DNA of 64,000 nucleotides from assembly GCF_029989365.1 (NCBI RefSeq), contig NZ_JAPRAQ010000003.1:372001-436000 (forward strand), read 5' to 3'. The notes beneath the pieces are model-generated. The model searched no databases. It saw only the letters and a program-made list of their open reading frames with translations, and was not told where the DNA came from. Shown here one piece after another: positions 18,850 through 27,383 of the stretch. The translations under genes and the position numbers were made by a program. Position 1 is the first letter of the stretch, and the number at the start of each line of letters is the position of its first letter. Origin of the DNA: Bradyrhizobium sp. Arg816 (lineage in GTDB: Bacteria; Pseudomonadota; Alphaproteobacteria; Rhizobiales; Xanthobacteraceae).

Positions 18850-18951
18850 ATATTAAGCGCAGCGCAACGATGCGTTTGCTGGTCCGGCACGAACGATGCA
18901 TCGTGGTTGCGGCGGGCGCATGCTGCGGCCGCGTGAGCGGGAGTTGGACGC

Positions 18952-19971
18952 ATGACCGGGCAGCGCGACTACGAGATCTTTGAGGCCGGCGACGTCACGC
19001 TTCAGTCCGGCGCCGTCTTCCCCGCGATGAAGCTCGCCTACAAGACTTACGGCACCCTCAGCCCCGCCAGGGACAACGTTATCCTCTACCCGACCTCGTT
19101 CAGCGCCCAACACTACGACACGGAGTGGCTGATCGGGCCCGATGGCGTGCTCGACCCTACGCGCTACTTCATCATCATCCCGAACCTGTTCGGCAACGGC
19201 CTGTCGTCCTCACCGTCGAATTCCGGCGAGGCGCCTTTCCCGCAAATCACCTATCACGACGCCATCGCGATCCAGCACCGTCTGCTGACCGAGCGTTTCG
19301 GTATCACAAAGCTCGCGCTGGTCTATGGCTGGTCGATGGGCGGCATGCAGACCTATCATTGGGCGGCGCTGCATCCCGACATGGTCGCGCGGGCCGCGGT
19401 GGTCTGCGGCAGTGCGCGCTGCGCGCCCTATAATTACGTCTTCCTCGAAAGCGTGAAGGCCGCGCTGACCGGTGATCCCGCCTTCCGCGACGGCCGCTTC
19501 GTCGAGAAGCCCGTTGCCGGCTATCGCGCCATGGGACGCGTCTATGCCGGCTGGGCGATGTCGCACGGCTTTTACCGCGACGAGCTGTGGCGGGAGGCGG
19601 GATTTACCTCGCTCGAGGATTACCTGGTCCGGAACTGGGACGCGACCTTTGCCCGGCGCGACGCCAACGATCTCCTCGCGCAAGCCGGGATCTGGCAGCG
19701 CGGTGACATCAGTCGTTGCGTTTCATTCGGCGGCGATCTCGATCGGGCGCTGGCCGCGATCAAGGCGCATGTGCTGCTGATGCCGGGTGCGACCGACCGC
19801 TATTTCGACGTCCGCGATAACGAGGACGAGCTCGGCAGGCTGATCAACGCAAAATCGGCGGTGCTGCATCCGATCCCGTCGCTGCACGGCCATCGCGCCG
19901 GCAACCCCGTCAACAATCCGCGCGACCAGGCCTTCCTCAAGGCCGAGGTCGCAGAGCTTCTCAGCAAGTAG
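18952..19971 (+). CDS. MetX-like alpha/beta-hydrolase-fold acyltransferase
   Basis: A 339-aa protein of the homoserine O-acetyltransferase family. The nucleophile elbow is GWSMGGMQ, the Asp of the triad is in LMPGATDRYFDV and the His in LHGHRAGNP. It is shorter than typical MetX and lacks the clear NVLGGCxGSTGP signature (it reads PNLFGNGLSSSPSN), so true homoserine acetylation is unproven. Members of this sub-branch are often annotated simply as alpha/beta hydrolases. GGGAG precedes the ATG. The desaturase gene starts 13 bases after its stop, suggesting an operon. Confidence 0.82.
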   Translation: MTGQRDYEIFEAGDVTLQSGAVFPAMKLAYKTYGTLSPARDNVILYPTSFSAQHYDTEWLIGPDGVLDPTRYFIIIPNLFGNGLSSSPSNSGEAPFPQITYHDAIAIQHRLLTERFGITKLALVYGWSMGGMQTYHWAALHPDMVARAAVVCGSARCAPYNYVFLESVKAALTGDPAFRDGRFVEKPVAGYRAMGRVYAGWAMSHGFYRDELWREAGFTSLEDYLVRNWDATFARRDANDLLAQAGIWQRGDISRCVSFGGDLDRALAAIKAHVLLMPGATDRYFDVRDNEDELGRLINAKSAVLHPIPSLHGHRAGNPVNNPRDQAFLKAEVAELLSK

Positions 19972-19983
19972 GGCGAGCCTTCG

Positions 19984-20934
19984 ATGATGACTGACGCGAC
20001 CGTTTCAGAGCCCGGCCATCGCCTGAAGCCGCTGAGCCCGGCGATGCTGCGTGAATTGTCGGTGCGCTCCAATCTCAGGGGGGCCGCGAAAAGTCTGAGC
20101 CATTACGGCCTGATCGTGCTGGTCGGCGCGCTGGTCTGGAAGGTCTCTTCAGCCTGGGGCGTGTTATGGGCGCTGCCGCTGATGGCGGTGCAGGGCTATT
20201 TCGTCGCCTTCCTGTTCATGGCGCTGCACGAGACCGCGCACAAGACCGCGTTCAGGAGCCGTGCCCTCAACCTTGCGGTCGGCTATCCCTCGGCCTTCGT
20301 CATCGGACAACCTTACGAATATTACTGCCTGTTTCACTGGGACCATCACCGCTACACCCAGGATCCGGACAAGGACCCGGAGCTGATCGTCGGCGTGAAG
20401 CCGAAATCCGACACGCAGCTCGCGCTCGCCTATAGCGGCCTGCTTCAGGTCGCCGGCCGCCTCCGGTTGATGCTCGGCCACGCCGTCACCGGCAAGGTCA
20501 CCGTGCCCTGGATTCCCGAAAACAAGCGCGCCATCATCGTGCGCGAGGCGCGCGCCTATGCCGGGCTCTATGCGCTGCTGCTCGCGCTCTCGCTATGGTT
20601 CTCCTCGGCGTTGCTGCTCTGGGTCTGGATTGTCCCGCTCATGATCGGGCAGTCCTTCCTGCGGCCCTATCTCTATGCCGAGCACACCGGCTGCGACCGC
20701 ACCCGCAGCGCCTTCCAGAACACGCGCACCACCTACACCAGCGCGATCGTCAAATGGTTCGCGTGGAATATGCCCTACCACGTCGAGCATCACGCCTATC
20801 CTTCGATCCCCTTCCACGCCCTGCCGAAGCTGAACGAGATCGTGGACGGCGAGATCGTCTATCGCGGCCGCGGCTATATCGCGACGACGCGCGAGACCTG
20901 GGCCTGGTTTCGCCGGCAGCGGCAGATAGGTTAA
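19984..20934 (+). CDS. Fatty acid desaturase family protein
   Basis: An integral-membrane di-iron oxygenase-type protein, 316 aa. The three histidine boxes are intact: HETAHKTAF, HWDHHRYTQ and HVEHHAYP. Hydrophobic segments flank the boxes. This places it in the acyl-lipid/carotenoid desaturase or hydroxylase group, and the exact substrate (fatty acyl chain, alkane, sterol-like or carotenoid) cannot be read from sequence. Two ATGs in a row (19984 and 19987) follow AGGGCGAG. It is paired with the MetX-like gene and ends at a strong terminator. Confidence 0.88.
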   Translation: MMTDATVSEPGHRLKPLSPAMLRELSVRSNLRGAAKSLSHYGLIVLVGALVWKVSSAWGVLWALPLMAVQGYFVAFLFMALHETAHKTAFRSRALNLAVGYPSAFVIGQPYEYYCLFHWDHHRYTQDPDKDPELIVGVKPKSDTQLALAYSGLLQVAGRLRLMLGHAVTGKVTVPWIPENKRAIIVREARAYAGLYALLLALSLWFSSALLLWVWIVPLMIGQSFLRPYLYAEHTGCDRTRSAFQNTRTTYTSAIVKWFAWNMPYHVEHHAYPSIPFHALPKLNEIVDGEIVYRGRGYIATTRETWAWFRRQRQIG

Positions 20935-20942
20935 CCCAATGC

Positions 20943-20973
20943 AAAACTCCGGCCGCAGCGCGGCCGGAGTTTT
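20943..20973. terminator. Strong bidirectional terminator
   Basis: AAAACTCCGGCCGC (20943-20956) and its exact reverse complement (20960-20973) form a 14-bp stem with a three-base loop. It ends in TTTT on one strand and AAAA on the other. It lies between the convergent desaturase and the small exported-protein gene and can serve both. Confidence 0.9.
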
Positions 20974-20990
20974 GTCGAGGGCGTCAGATA

Positions 20991-21230
20991 TCAGTAGATC
21001 CCGTAGGCGCAGACATTCACGACGCGGACGCGCAGGCCGTGGCGGGTCTGGACGACGCGCTCCTGGTAGCAGTTGCTGACGCCGGTGTTGACGTAGACGC
21101 CGCCAAAACCCCAGCCGGGACCCCAGTGATGATGGAAGCCGTGGGCCGAAGCCGCGGTGGGCGCGAGACCGGCAGCACCGAGCGAACCAGCGGCGATCAG
21201 ACCAAGAGCAAGCTTACGAAACATTTTCAT
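20991..21230 (-). CDS. Small exported protein of unknown function, 79 aa
   Basis: The N-terminus is a clear signal peptide (MFRKLALGLIAAGSLGAAGL, probable cleavage after ASA near residue 29). The mature part is only about 50 residues, starting with a His-Gly-Trp-rich stretch (HGFHHHWGPGWGFGGVYV) and carrying two cysteines (SNCYQERVV and VNVCAYGIY). Small His/Trp-rich exported proteins of this sort are common in Bradyrhizobium and have no assigned function. Metal binding by the histidines is a guess. The convergent terminator at 20943-20973 serves it. Confidence 0.78.
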   Translation of the reverse strand: MKMFRKLALGLIAAGSLGAAGLAPTAASAHGFHHHWGPGWGFGGVYVNTGVSNCYQERVVQTRHGLRVRVVNVCAYGIY

Positions 21231-21362
21231 TCTCCAGTGTGGCGCTAAGGCCGTTGTTGTGTCCCTGCATCTCCGTCGGGCCGAGACGCGAACGCGTTCA
21301 GGGCGCGAGGCAGGAATCGTGTTTCAGGAATGTTTCGCGGGTTTCGGCGAAATGCGCCGCCG

Positions 21363-22346
21363 TCAGGCTTTTCGCGCCGCTGCGCGATAGCACGCAGCCA
21401 TCGCCTGCGTCATCTCCGCCATCTTCTCGCGGAGATCGGCGGGCTCCAGCACTTCGGCCTCGGACCCCAGCCGCAACAATTCGGATGCCGCGTGCCATGA
21501 CGTCTTGCCGGTCGGCACGCGCGCGATGCGCCAGCCGTCCGCATCGATGGTCTCTTCAAGTTGCGTGCGTGCCCTGACATAAGGCTGGCTCAGCGCGTCG
21601 AGCAGTTTGACGCCTAATGGCGACAGCCGCACGATCGCGACATTGGGATGCATCTCGGCTTCGAGGCGAAGCGTCGCAGCCTGCCAATAGGCGGCGAGAT
21701 CGAACGCGGCGGGACGATCGAAGCGGTCGTCGAGCGCGGTGCAGTCCAGCACGCGCGCGACACGATAGGTGCGCACACTGCCGTCGACTTGGCCTGCGAG
21801 ATACCAGCTGCCGCCCTTCAGCACGAGACCGAGCGGCGCGACGCGGCGCTGCTTCTCCGCGCGCCAGCTCTGGTAGCGGATCTTGATCAGCGTCCCGCGC
21901 AGAGCGGCGCCGGCAATGGTGCGCAGATGTTTGGGTTCTTCCGTCTCGCCGAACCAGCCGGGTGCATCCAGGTGAAAACGCTCCTGCATCCGCCCGGCGT
22001 CTTCGCGAAGGTTGGCCGGGAGTGCCGCCATCAGCTTGTTCTGCGCGGCGATCATCGCCGCGTCCAGCCCGAGCGCCGCGGCCGGTCCCGGCAGTCCCGC
22101 AAGGAACAGGGCCTCCGCCTCGTTCTGCGACAGGCCGTTCAAACGCACGCGATAACCGTCGAGCAGGCGATAGCCGCCCTCCGCGCCGCGGTCGGCATAA
22201 ACGGGGACGCCGGACGCCGCGAGCGCGTCGATGTCGCGATAGATCGTGCGCACGGAGACCTCGCAGGCCTCCGCAAGCTCGGGCGCAGTGACCTGCCCCC
22301 TGGCCTGGAGGGTGGTGAGGATCGACAGCATTCTGCTCGCGCGCAT
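21363..22346 (-). CDS. WYL-domain (YafY-type) transcriptional regulator
   Basis: A 327-aa regulator. The N-terminal winged helix-turn-helix (about residues 1-55) contains TAPELAEACEVSVRTIYRDI, the DeoR/HTH_11-type recognition helix. The middle WYL domain carries GSWYLAGQ at about 185-192 and RTYRVARV, the family's arginine-rich ligand pocket. Members sense small ligands or nucleic acid ends and repress adjacent genes. It is divergent from the glutathione transferase at 22431, and a perfect palindrome sits 11 bases before its start. That makes autoregulation plus control of the transferase likely. Confidence 0.92.
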   Translation of the reverse strand: MRASRMLSILTTLQARGQVTAPELAEACEVSVRTIYRDIDALAASGVPVYADRGAEGGYRLLDGYRVRLNGLSQNEAEALFLAGLPGPAAALGLDAAMIAAQNKLMAALPANLREDAGRMQERFHLDAPGWFGETEEPKHLRTIAGAALRGTLIKIRYQSWRAEKQRRVAPLGLVLKGGSWYLAGQVDGSVRTYRVARVLDCTALDDRFDRPAAFDLAAYWQAATLRLEAEMHPNVAIVRLSPLGVKLLDALSQPYVRARTQLEETIDADGWRIARVPTGKTSWHAASELLRLGSEAEVLEPADLREKMAEMTQAMAACYRAAARKA

Positions 22347-22356
22347 GGTCCCTTAA

Positions 22357-22387
22357 ACCATACCTGACACAAGATGTCAGGTATGGT
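22357..22387. promoter_or_regulatory. Perfect 13-bp inverted repeat between WYL regulator and GST
   Basis: ACCATACCTGACA (22357-22369) and TGTCAGGTATGGT (22375-22387) are exact reverse complements with a five-base spacer CAAGA. It occupies the 84-base gap between divergent genes, 11 bases from the regulator's start codon. It is the obvious operator of the adjacent regulator. It is inferred, not shown by experiment. Confidence 0.8.
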
Positions 22388-22430
22388 CCGCTACAAGCGC
22401 CATCGCCAGCCGGCCAGATGGAGACCTGCT

Positions 22431-23075
22431 ATGACCGATCAGAACCGCATCACCCTGTATTATTCGCCGCAAACCCGCGCCACCGGCGCGCGGGTGCTGC
22501 TGGAGGAGCTGGGCGCGCCCTACGATCTCCACGTCCTCAACATGAAGGCCGGCGAGCAGCGCCAGGGCGCCTATCTCGCCATCAATCCGCTCGGCAAGGT
22601 GCCGGCGGTCCGCCACGGCGAGGCGCTGGTGACCGAGCAGGTCGCGATCACCATCTATCTCGCCGACCTGTTTCCGCAGGCGGGGCTGACGCCCGCGCTG
22701 AATGATCCGCTGCGCGGTCCTTACCTGCGCTGGATCGCCTGTTACGGCGCATCGTTCGAGCCGGCCTTGATCGACAAGTTCATGCAGCGCGAGCCGGCGC
22801 CGATCATGCAGTCGCCCTATGCCGATTACGACACCATGCTGGGCGCCCTCGAGACGCAATTGTCGAAGGGGCAGTATCTGCTCGGCGAGCGCATGACGGC
22901 TGCCGATATCTTGTGGGGTCTCGCGTTCAGCTGGACGATGATGTTTGGCATCGTGCCGAAGAAAGATGTATTCGTTCGCTATGCCGAACGCATGACCTCC
23001 CGGCCTGCGTTCCAGCGGATCAATGCCGCCGACGATGAGATGGCGGCGCAGCACGCCGCGGCCGCAGGTGGTTGA
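22431..23075 (+). CDS. Glutathione S-transferase family protein
   Basis: A 214-aa cytosolic GST-like enzyme. The thioredoxin-like N-terminal domain reads ITLYYSPQTRATGARVLLEE, with a Ser in the usual catalytic position, followed by NPLGKVPAVRH and the glutathione-binding VTEQVAITIYL. The C-terminal helical domain has the N-capping pattern GERMTAADILWG. GGAGA precedes the ATG at 22431. It is divergent from a WYL regulator. Substrate unknown: detoxification of electrophiles is the usual guess. Confidence 0.93.
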   Translation: MTDQNRITLYYSPQTRATGARVLLEELGAPYDLHVLNMKAGEQRQGAYLAINPLGKVPAVRHGEALVTEQVAITIYLADLFPQAGLTPALNDPLRGPYLRWIACYGASFEPALIDKFMQREPAPIMQSPYADYDTMLGALETQLSKGQYLLGERMTAADILWGLAFSWTMMFGIVPKKDVFVRYAERMTSRPAFQRINAADDEMAAQHAAAAGG

Positions 23076-23092
23076 ATGATCCAGGGTTGCAG

Positions 23093-23527
23093 ATGACAAA
23101 GTCGATCCACACGACCAACTGCGTCAACACCTTCATCCGGGTCGCTGACGACTGTCCCGCGCATACCGGCGAGGAGCCGCCGCTGCGCGCGGGAAAGCCG
23201 ACGGTGGCGTGCCTGCAATACGAGATGATCGCCAAGGCACCCTACAAGCACACGTCCGACGACGTGATCTTCGCGACGTCCGCGCCGGGACGCGAGCTCG
23301 ATGTGAAGGCGACGAAGACGGAGAAGCGTGCGGCCCGTGAAGCGTTCTTCTCCCGGGGGCAGGCGTGCATGAGGGCGTCGAGCCTGGGCAAGCGCTTCGG
23401 CTGGGGCGTTCATGCCGACAGCGAGGGCCGGATCGCGATTTACGCCGTCGACAGCAAACGCTACCAGGCTCTCGTCCGCGATCCCAAGCTCACGCAGGTG
23501 CGCGCGATGCGGTCGCAGCGGGCGTGA
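23093..23527 (+). CDS. DUF6157-family protein
   Basis: A 144-aa soluble protein. The start MTKSIHTTNCVNTFIRVADD and the segment YKHTSDDVIFATSA match my memory of the DUF6157 family, whose function is unknown. ATG at 23093 is preferred over a TTG at 23072 because AGGG stands seven bases upstream. It follows the GST on the same strand after 17 bases and may share its operon. Its stop directly abuts the stop of the convergent enoyl-CoA hydratase gene. Confidence 0.8.
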   Translation: MTKSIHTTNCVNTFIRVADDCPAHTGEEPPLRAGKPTVACLQYEMIAKAPYKHTSDDVIFATSAPGRELDVKATKTEKRAAREAFFSRGQACMRASSLGKRFGWGVHADSEGRIAIYAVDSKRYQALVRDPKLTQVRAMRSQRA

Positions 23528-24313
23528 TCAGTATTTTGGCGGCCGTTTTTCCGCGAACGCCTTGATACCTTCCTTGATCTCGGCGCCGCGCATGCTGTCG
23601 CGGTGGCGCTGATCGGCGGCCGCTTCGTCCAATTCGCCGCGGGCGAATTCGTTGATGGCGCGCTTCATGCCGGCCATTGCCTGCGGCGCGTTGCCGGCGA
23701 GAACCGTGGCGAGCTTGTCGACCTCCTCGTCGAGGAGTTCCACCGGCACCATGGCGGTGAGATAGCCGATCCGCAGCATCTCCGGCGCGCTGATCTTCTG
23801 CGCGGTGAGGAACAGCTTCTTCGCGTTGTCGACGCCGAGCCGCGTCACGTAACGCTTGATGCCGCTTCTGTAGTAGTGCAGTCCGAGCCGCGCCGCCGGC
23901 ATGAACATCTCGGCGGTGTCGACGCCGATGCGGAAATCGCAGGCGAGCGCGAGGTCGGTCGAGCCGCCATAGACGCCGCCATTGAGCCGGCAGATCGTCG
24001 GCACGCCGAGATCCTCCAGCCGGTTGACGACGACCTCGAACGCCGAGCCCGCGCTCTGCTGCTCGTTGGCGCTGACCGCGCGCTCGGCAACCGAGTTGAG
24101 GTCGTAGCCCGCCGAGAAGGCCCGCCCCGTGCCGGTCAGCACCAGCACGCGGATATCAGGATCGGCCTCGATCCGGTCGAAAAGCCTGACCAGCTCGCCG
24201 AGATCCTCGGCCTGGAGCCGGTTGAGATGTTTGGGCCGGTTGAGGCGGATGGTGGCGCGTGCGCCGTCACGTTCGAGCACGGGGCTTGAGGCCGCGTCGG
24301 CTGTGTCCGACAT
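23528..24313 (-). CDS. Enoyl-CoA hydratase/isomerase family protein
   Basis: A crotonase-fold protein, 261 aa. The oxyanion-hole elements are GRAFSAGYDL and LNGGVYGGSTDLALACDF. The position of the first catalytic Glu (usually GGG.E) reads GGSTDLA, so classical hydratase chemistry is uncertain. The start at 24313 is chosen because GGAGA precedes it by six bases. The upstream ion-channel frame runs 178 bases into this gene in another frame. Its genomic neighbours give no clear pathway. Confidence 0.88.
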   Translation of the reverse strand: MSDTADAASSPVLERDGARATIRLNRPKHLNRLQAEDLGELVRLFDRIEADPDIRVLVLTGTGRAFSAGYDLNSVAERAVSANEQQSAGSAFEVVVNRLEDLGVPTICRLNGGVYGGSTDLALACDFRIGVDTAEMFMPAARLGLHYYRSGIKRYVTRLGVDNAKKLFLTAQKISAPEMLRIGYLTAMVPVELLDEEVDKLATVLAGNAPQAMAGMKRAINEFARGELDEAAADQRHRDSMRGAEIKEGIKAFAEKRPPKY

Positions 24314-25440
24314 TCTTGTCTCCATTTATATTTATTGTTTTCGAGCGTGCGGCGTTTGGCTTCCGCGTCGATGGTCTCGGCGAGATCGGGATGCCGCGCC
24401 ATCAGCACGCGGAAGTCGACGAGGTCGAGCACCAGCAGCCGCGACACCTTCGTGGTCGAGACATTGGCGCCGCGCATATTGTTGCCGAGCAGGGCCATCT
24501 CGCCGAAGAAGGCGCCATCGCCGAGCTGGACCTTCTTGCCGGGCAGGTCGACCTCGACCTCGCCGGCGGCGATGAAATACATGCAGTCGCCCTGCGCCCC
24601 CTTCCGGATGATCATGGTGCGGGCCGGCAGCTCCATGGTGCGCAGCATGTGGGTGACGTCGGCGATGGCGGCAGGCCCGAGCGCTGCGAAGAACGGCACC
24701 TTGCTGACGGATTCCCAGGTCTTGAGGAAATTGTCGCGGCGGGTCTCAGCGGCAAAGCCGGTGGCCAGGATGCCGGTCCAGAGCCCGAACACGCCGAGGC
24801 CTGAGATCATCACCATCGCCGCCACCACGCGCCCGAGCGGCGTCACCGGCACGACGTCGCCATAGCCCGTCGTCGTCAGCGTGACGACAGCCCACCACAG
24901 CGCGGCGGGGACGCTGCCGAAAGTCTGCGGCTGCACGTCCCGCTCCAGGAAATATTCGGCGACGGAAGCGAGGAACACCACCATCAGGAAGATCACGAGC
25001 ACGCTGACCAGCGGTCCCGATTCCAGCACCAGCACCCGGCGGAGCTGCCGCAGGCCGGGAATGCCCGGCACCACCTTGAGGACCCAGAGCACGCTGAGCA
25101 GCCACGCCGTCTTCGGCTCGATGCCGATCAGGAGCGCGACCGGCACGGCCAGCGCGCCCAGAGCATCGACCACTCCGGCAGAGGAGGTCATGTAGAGCGA
25201 CAGGCGCCCCGTTTGTGCCATGTGGCGCAGCCGGACCACCCATTCGAACACGAAATAGACGAGGCAGGCCCAGAGCAGGGCGTCGACCCAGCGGGGCGCC
25301 GTCTCATAGGCCGGGTTGACCGTCAGCAGCACCATGCTGAGCACGCCGAGGCCAACCGCCGCATAGGCCGCCTTGGTCATGTTGCGGCCGGCCGTGGCGG
25401 CCACGAACTGGGCCAGTGCGGGGATCAGCGGCTTGGACAT
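24136..25440 (-). CDS. Ion channel with cyclic-nucleotide-binding domain, abnormal C-terminal extension
   Basis: A 434-aa membrane protein: several hydrophobic segments, then the potassium-type selectivity filter TTTGYGDVV and a last pore helix. A cyclic-nucleotide-binding domain follows, with the phosphate-cassette-like GDGAFFGEMALLG and NMRGANV. This is the architecture of prokaryotic CNG/HCN-like K+ channels. After AEAKRRTLENN the frame continues for about 65 atypical Ser/Pro/Arg-rich residues, ending inside the hydratase gene in another frame. One extra A in the A4 tract at 24338-24341 would give a stop a few codons later, so a stop-loss frameshift (or sequencing error) is suspected. ATG at 25440 is preferred to TTG 25524. 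Confidence 0.85.
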   Translation of the reverse strand: MSKPLIPALAQFVAATAGRNMTKAAYAAVGLGVLSMVLLTVNPAYETAPRWVDALLWACLVYFVFEWVVRLRHMAQTGRLSLYMTSSAGVVDALGALAVPVALLIGIEPKTAWLLSVLWVLKVVPGIPGLRQLRRVLVLESGPLVSVLVIFLMVVFLASVAEYFLERDVQPQTFGSVPAALWWAVVTLTTTGYGDVVPVTPLGRVVAAMVMISGLGVFGLWTGILATGFAAETRRDNFLKTWESVSKVPFFAALGPAAIADVTHMLRTMELPARTMIIRKGAQGDCMYFIAAGEVEVDLPGKKVQLGDGAFFGEMALLGNNMRGANVSTTKVSRLLVLDLVDFRVLMARHPDLAETIDAEAKRRTLENNKYKWRQECRTQPTRPQAPCSNVTAHAPPSASTGPNISTGSRPRISASWSGFSTGSRPILISACWC

Positions 25441-25596
25441 GCGGGAAGGCGGGCTCGGTCGTGTCTCTTGAGGTCCCGGCTGGGACGCCACCGCCAAAGT
25501 GCCCGCCCGGGCAGGAGCCGTCAACGACGGGCAGGGCTTGCCCGCAGCATCGTCGGATAGGGGCGCGGAAGCCCGGTGCCGTGGTGGATCCGGGGA

Positions 25597-25815
25597 CTAC
25601 CTGAAATGTGGTGGCTCGTCGTAGCCGCGGCGGCTGCTGAAGAAAAGCAACACCATCAGGCCGATGCCGACGACGAGGGAGAAGCCTGCCCCCAGCGCCA
25701 ATGCCACATAGCCTTCCGTCGGGATCGGCTCGCCCTCGATCGCCATTGCGGAATAGGCGAAATATCCAGCCGCCACCAGCATGCCCAGAAGGATTATGAT
25801 GAGGAGTGTACGCAT
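25597..25815 (-). CDS. Small two-helix membrane protein, 72 aa
   Basis: The ATG at 25815 has CGGAG upstream. Two hydrophobic segments (LLIIILLGMLVAAGYFAYSA and YVALALGAGFSLVVGIGLMV) are separated by an acidic loop (EGEPIPTEG), and the tail SSRRGYDEPPHFR is charged. It faces the same way as the ion channel and the TAXI-type gene. I do not recognise the family. Its small size and membrane nature suggest an accessory or uncharacterised membrane protein. Confidence 0.72.
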   Translation of the reverse strand: MRTLLIIILLGMLVAAGYFAYSAMAIEGEPIPTEGYVALALGAGFSLVVGIGLMVLLFFSSRRGYDEPPHFR

Positions 25816-25937
25816 CACGCGTGCTCCGGTTGTATCCGGGAACAAACGGTTGTGAATGGGGACGGTTCCCGAATCCGGCCCGGGGATTCGCGGGAAATGT
25901 CGGCAAGGCGCCACTGCAAGACCGTCAAATCGATAGG

Positions 25938-27383
25938 TCAGGCACTCTGAGCTGTCTTCACCACGACGATATTGCTCTCGTCCTGCTGGGGAGGGGCCGT
26001 ATCCTGCGCGATCTTGTCGGCCTCGCCGCAGTGGCGTTTGAGATAGTCACGGCGCATGCCGATCTCGTCGCGGACGAACTCGTAGCCGAGCTTGAAGGTG
26101 TCGAGCCCGTCGGTACTGATCGTGCCGTCTCTGAGACCTATGACGGCGCCGCGCAGAATGCCCTCCAACTCATCCTGGAGACATTCGAGCTGGTCCAGCG
26201 AATGCGCGTGCTCGATGCGTTCGCCGATGTCGAGGACGGCGGTTGAAAGCTCGCCAGCCTTCTCAGGCGCGATGCGGGTGATCTTGGCGTAGATCGCGGC
26301 GAAGATCGAGCCGATCACGCTGAGCGCGGCGGCGCCCAGATACATCAGGTCGCTGTACTTATCCATGAACGACTTGGTGTCGTCGTTGATGTAGTCGGCC
26401 GCCCCCTGATGCGCCATCACGTAGGCATCCTTCTCGACGGAGGCCGGCTCGATCCGGCTGGCGAAGCCGTTGTCGAGCCCGAGCGCGGATTTGTTCTCAT
26501 AGACGACGCGCGCGAGCTCGCCCGCCGTGCTCGCCGACATCCTGGATTGCGTGACCAGCAGCCATTCGAGCCCGATCGTGTCGAGGTCGTCGTCGGGAAT
26601 TTCCGGCGATGCGGACAGCGTGCCCGCGGTTAGCGTCTCGCTGGAAATGCCGGGAATCTTGCGCGCCAGCGCCTTGGCCTCGTCGATCGCGTTCAGCGTG
26701 AAGCCGCCGCGCTTGGCGACCTGCTCATAGGCCTTGTCCCGCACCGCCCTGGAGGCATGGACGATGGCGATCACCGCGCCAAACCCGCTCGCCGGCGCAA
26801 ACAGCTTGTCGAGCGTTGCACCCTGCGGCGCCATCTGGATCCTGGCGGCGTCCGGACCGTCGGGGATGTCGAGGATGCTGCGGACGAAGGCGAGCGAGGA
26901 TTCGTTCTCGGCGAGGACGGCGACTTTCTTCTTCTTGAGTTCGGCGAGCGACTTGATCTTCTTGCTGCCGGGACCGAGCAGCAGCACCAGATCGTGCTCG
27001 AGGATCGCGAGCGTGCGCGCCCGCAGCGGCACCTTGGTGTCGGTGCGAAGGACGGCGAGGTCGGCCTGCTTGCGGTCGAACTGTGCGAGCGCCCTGGCGT
27101 TGTCTGGGTTGTTGACGATCTTGATCCGGAAGCGCGAGGCGTTGTTCTTCAGCAGCGTGGCAAGCTTGGCGGCGAACAGCGCTTCGTCGCTGTTGGGGGG
27201 GCCGACGGCAAAGGTCAGCGTCTCCGAATTGTGCAACATGGCGCGGCCGCCCCAGACGGTGGCGAGCGACAGCAGCAGGGTCAGCACGACGTAGAGAAAG
27301 ACCTGCTGCTGATTGGTCTTGATTACCTTGGGGCGCCGCGGCGGCGGTTCGGTCGGTGACGAGGTCGGGCCTTCGGTACTCAT
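25938..27383 (-). CDS. TAXI-family TRAP-type solute-binding protein, membrane-anchored
   Basis: A 481-aa protein with an N-terminal membrane helix (QQVFLYVVLTLLLSLATVWG) instead of a cleavable signal. A TAXI/NMT1-like solute-binding domain follows (TLFAVGPP-like start at about 57, NNPDNARALAQFDRKQADLAVL near 90-115), then a second membrane helix near 350-370 (YLGAAALSVIGSIFAAIYAK) and a cytoplasmic helical tail. No TRAP permease is next to it. Such double-anchored TAXI proteins may sense rather than transport. That is inferred. CGGAG precedes the ATG. Confidence 0.82.
   Translation of the reverse strand: MSTEGPTSSPTEPPPRRPKVIKTNQQQVFLYVVLTLLLSLATVWGGRAMLHNSETLTFAVGPPNSDEALFAAKLATLLKNNASRFRIKIVNNPDNARALAQFDRKQADLAVLRTDTKVPLRARTLAILEHDLVLLLGPGSKKIKSLAELKKKKVAVLAENESSLAFVRSILDIPDGPDAARIQMAPQGATLDKLFAPASGFGAVIAIVHASRAVRDKAYEQVAKRGGFTLNAIDEAKALARKIPGISSETLTAGTLSASPEIPDDDLDTIGLEWLLVTQSRMSASTAGELARVVYENKSALGLDNGFASRIEPASVEKDAYVMAHQGAADYINDDTKSFMDKYSDLMYLGAAALSVIGSIFAAIYAKITRIAPEKAGELSTAVLDIGERIEHAHSLDQLECLQDELEGILRGAVIGLRDGTISTDGLDTFKLGYEFVRDEIGMRRDYLKRHCGEADKIAQDTAPPQQDESNIVVVKTAQSA

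Noticed and set aside
25304..25906. 200-codon minus-strand frame across the ion-channel and small membrane gene
   Set aside because: It is out of frame with both supported genes and lacks a ribosome site and recognisable motifs.
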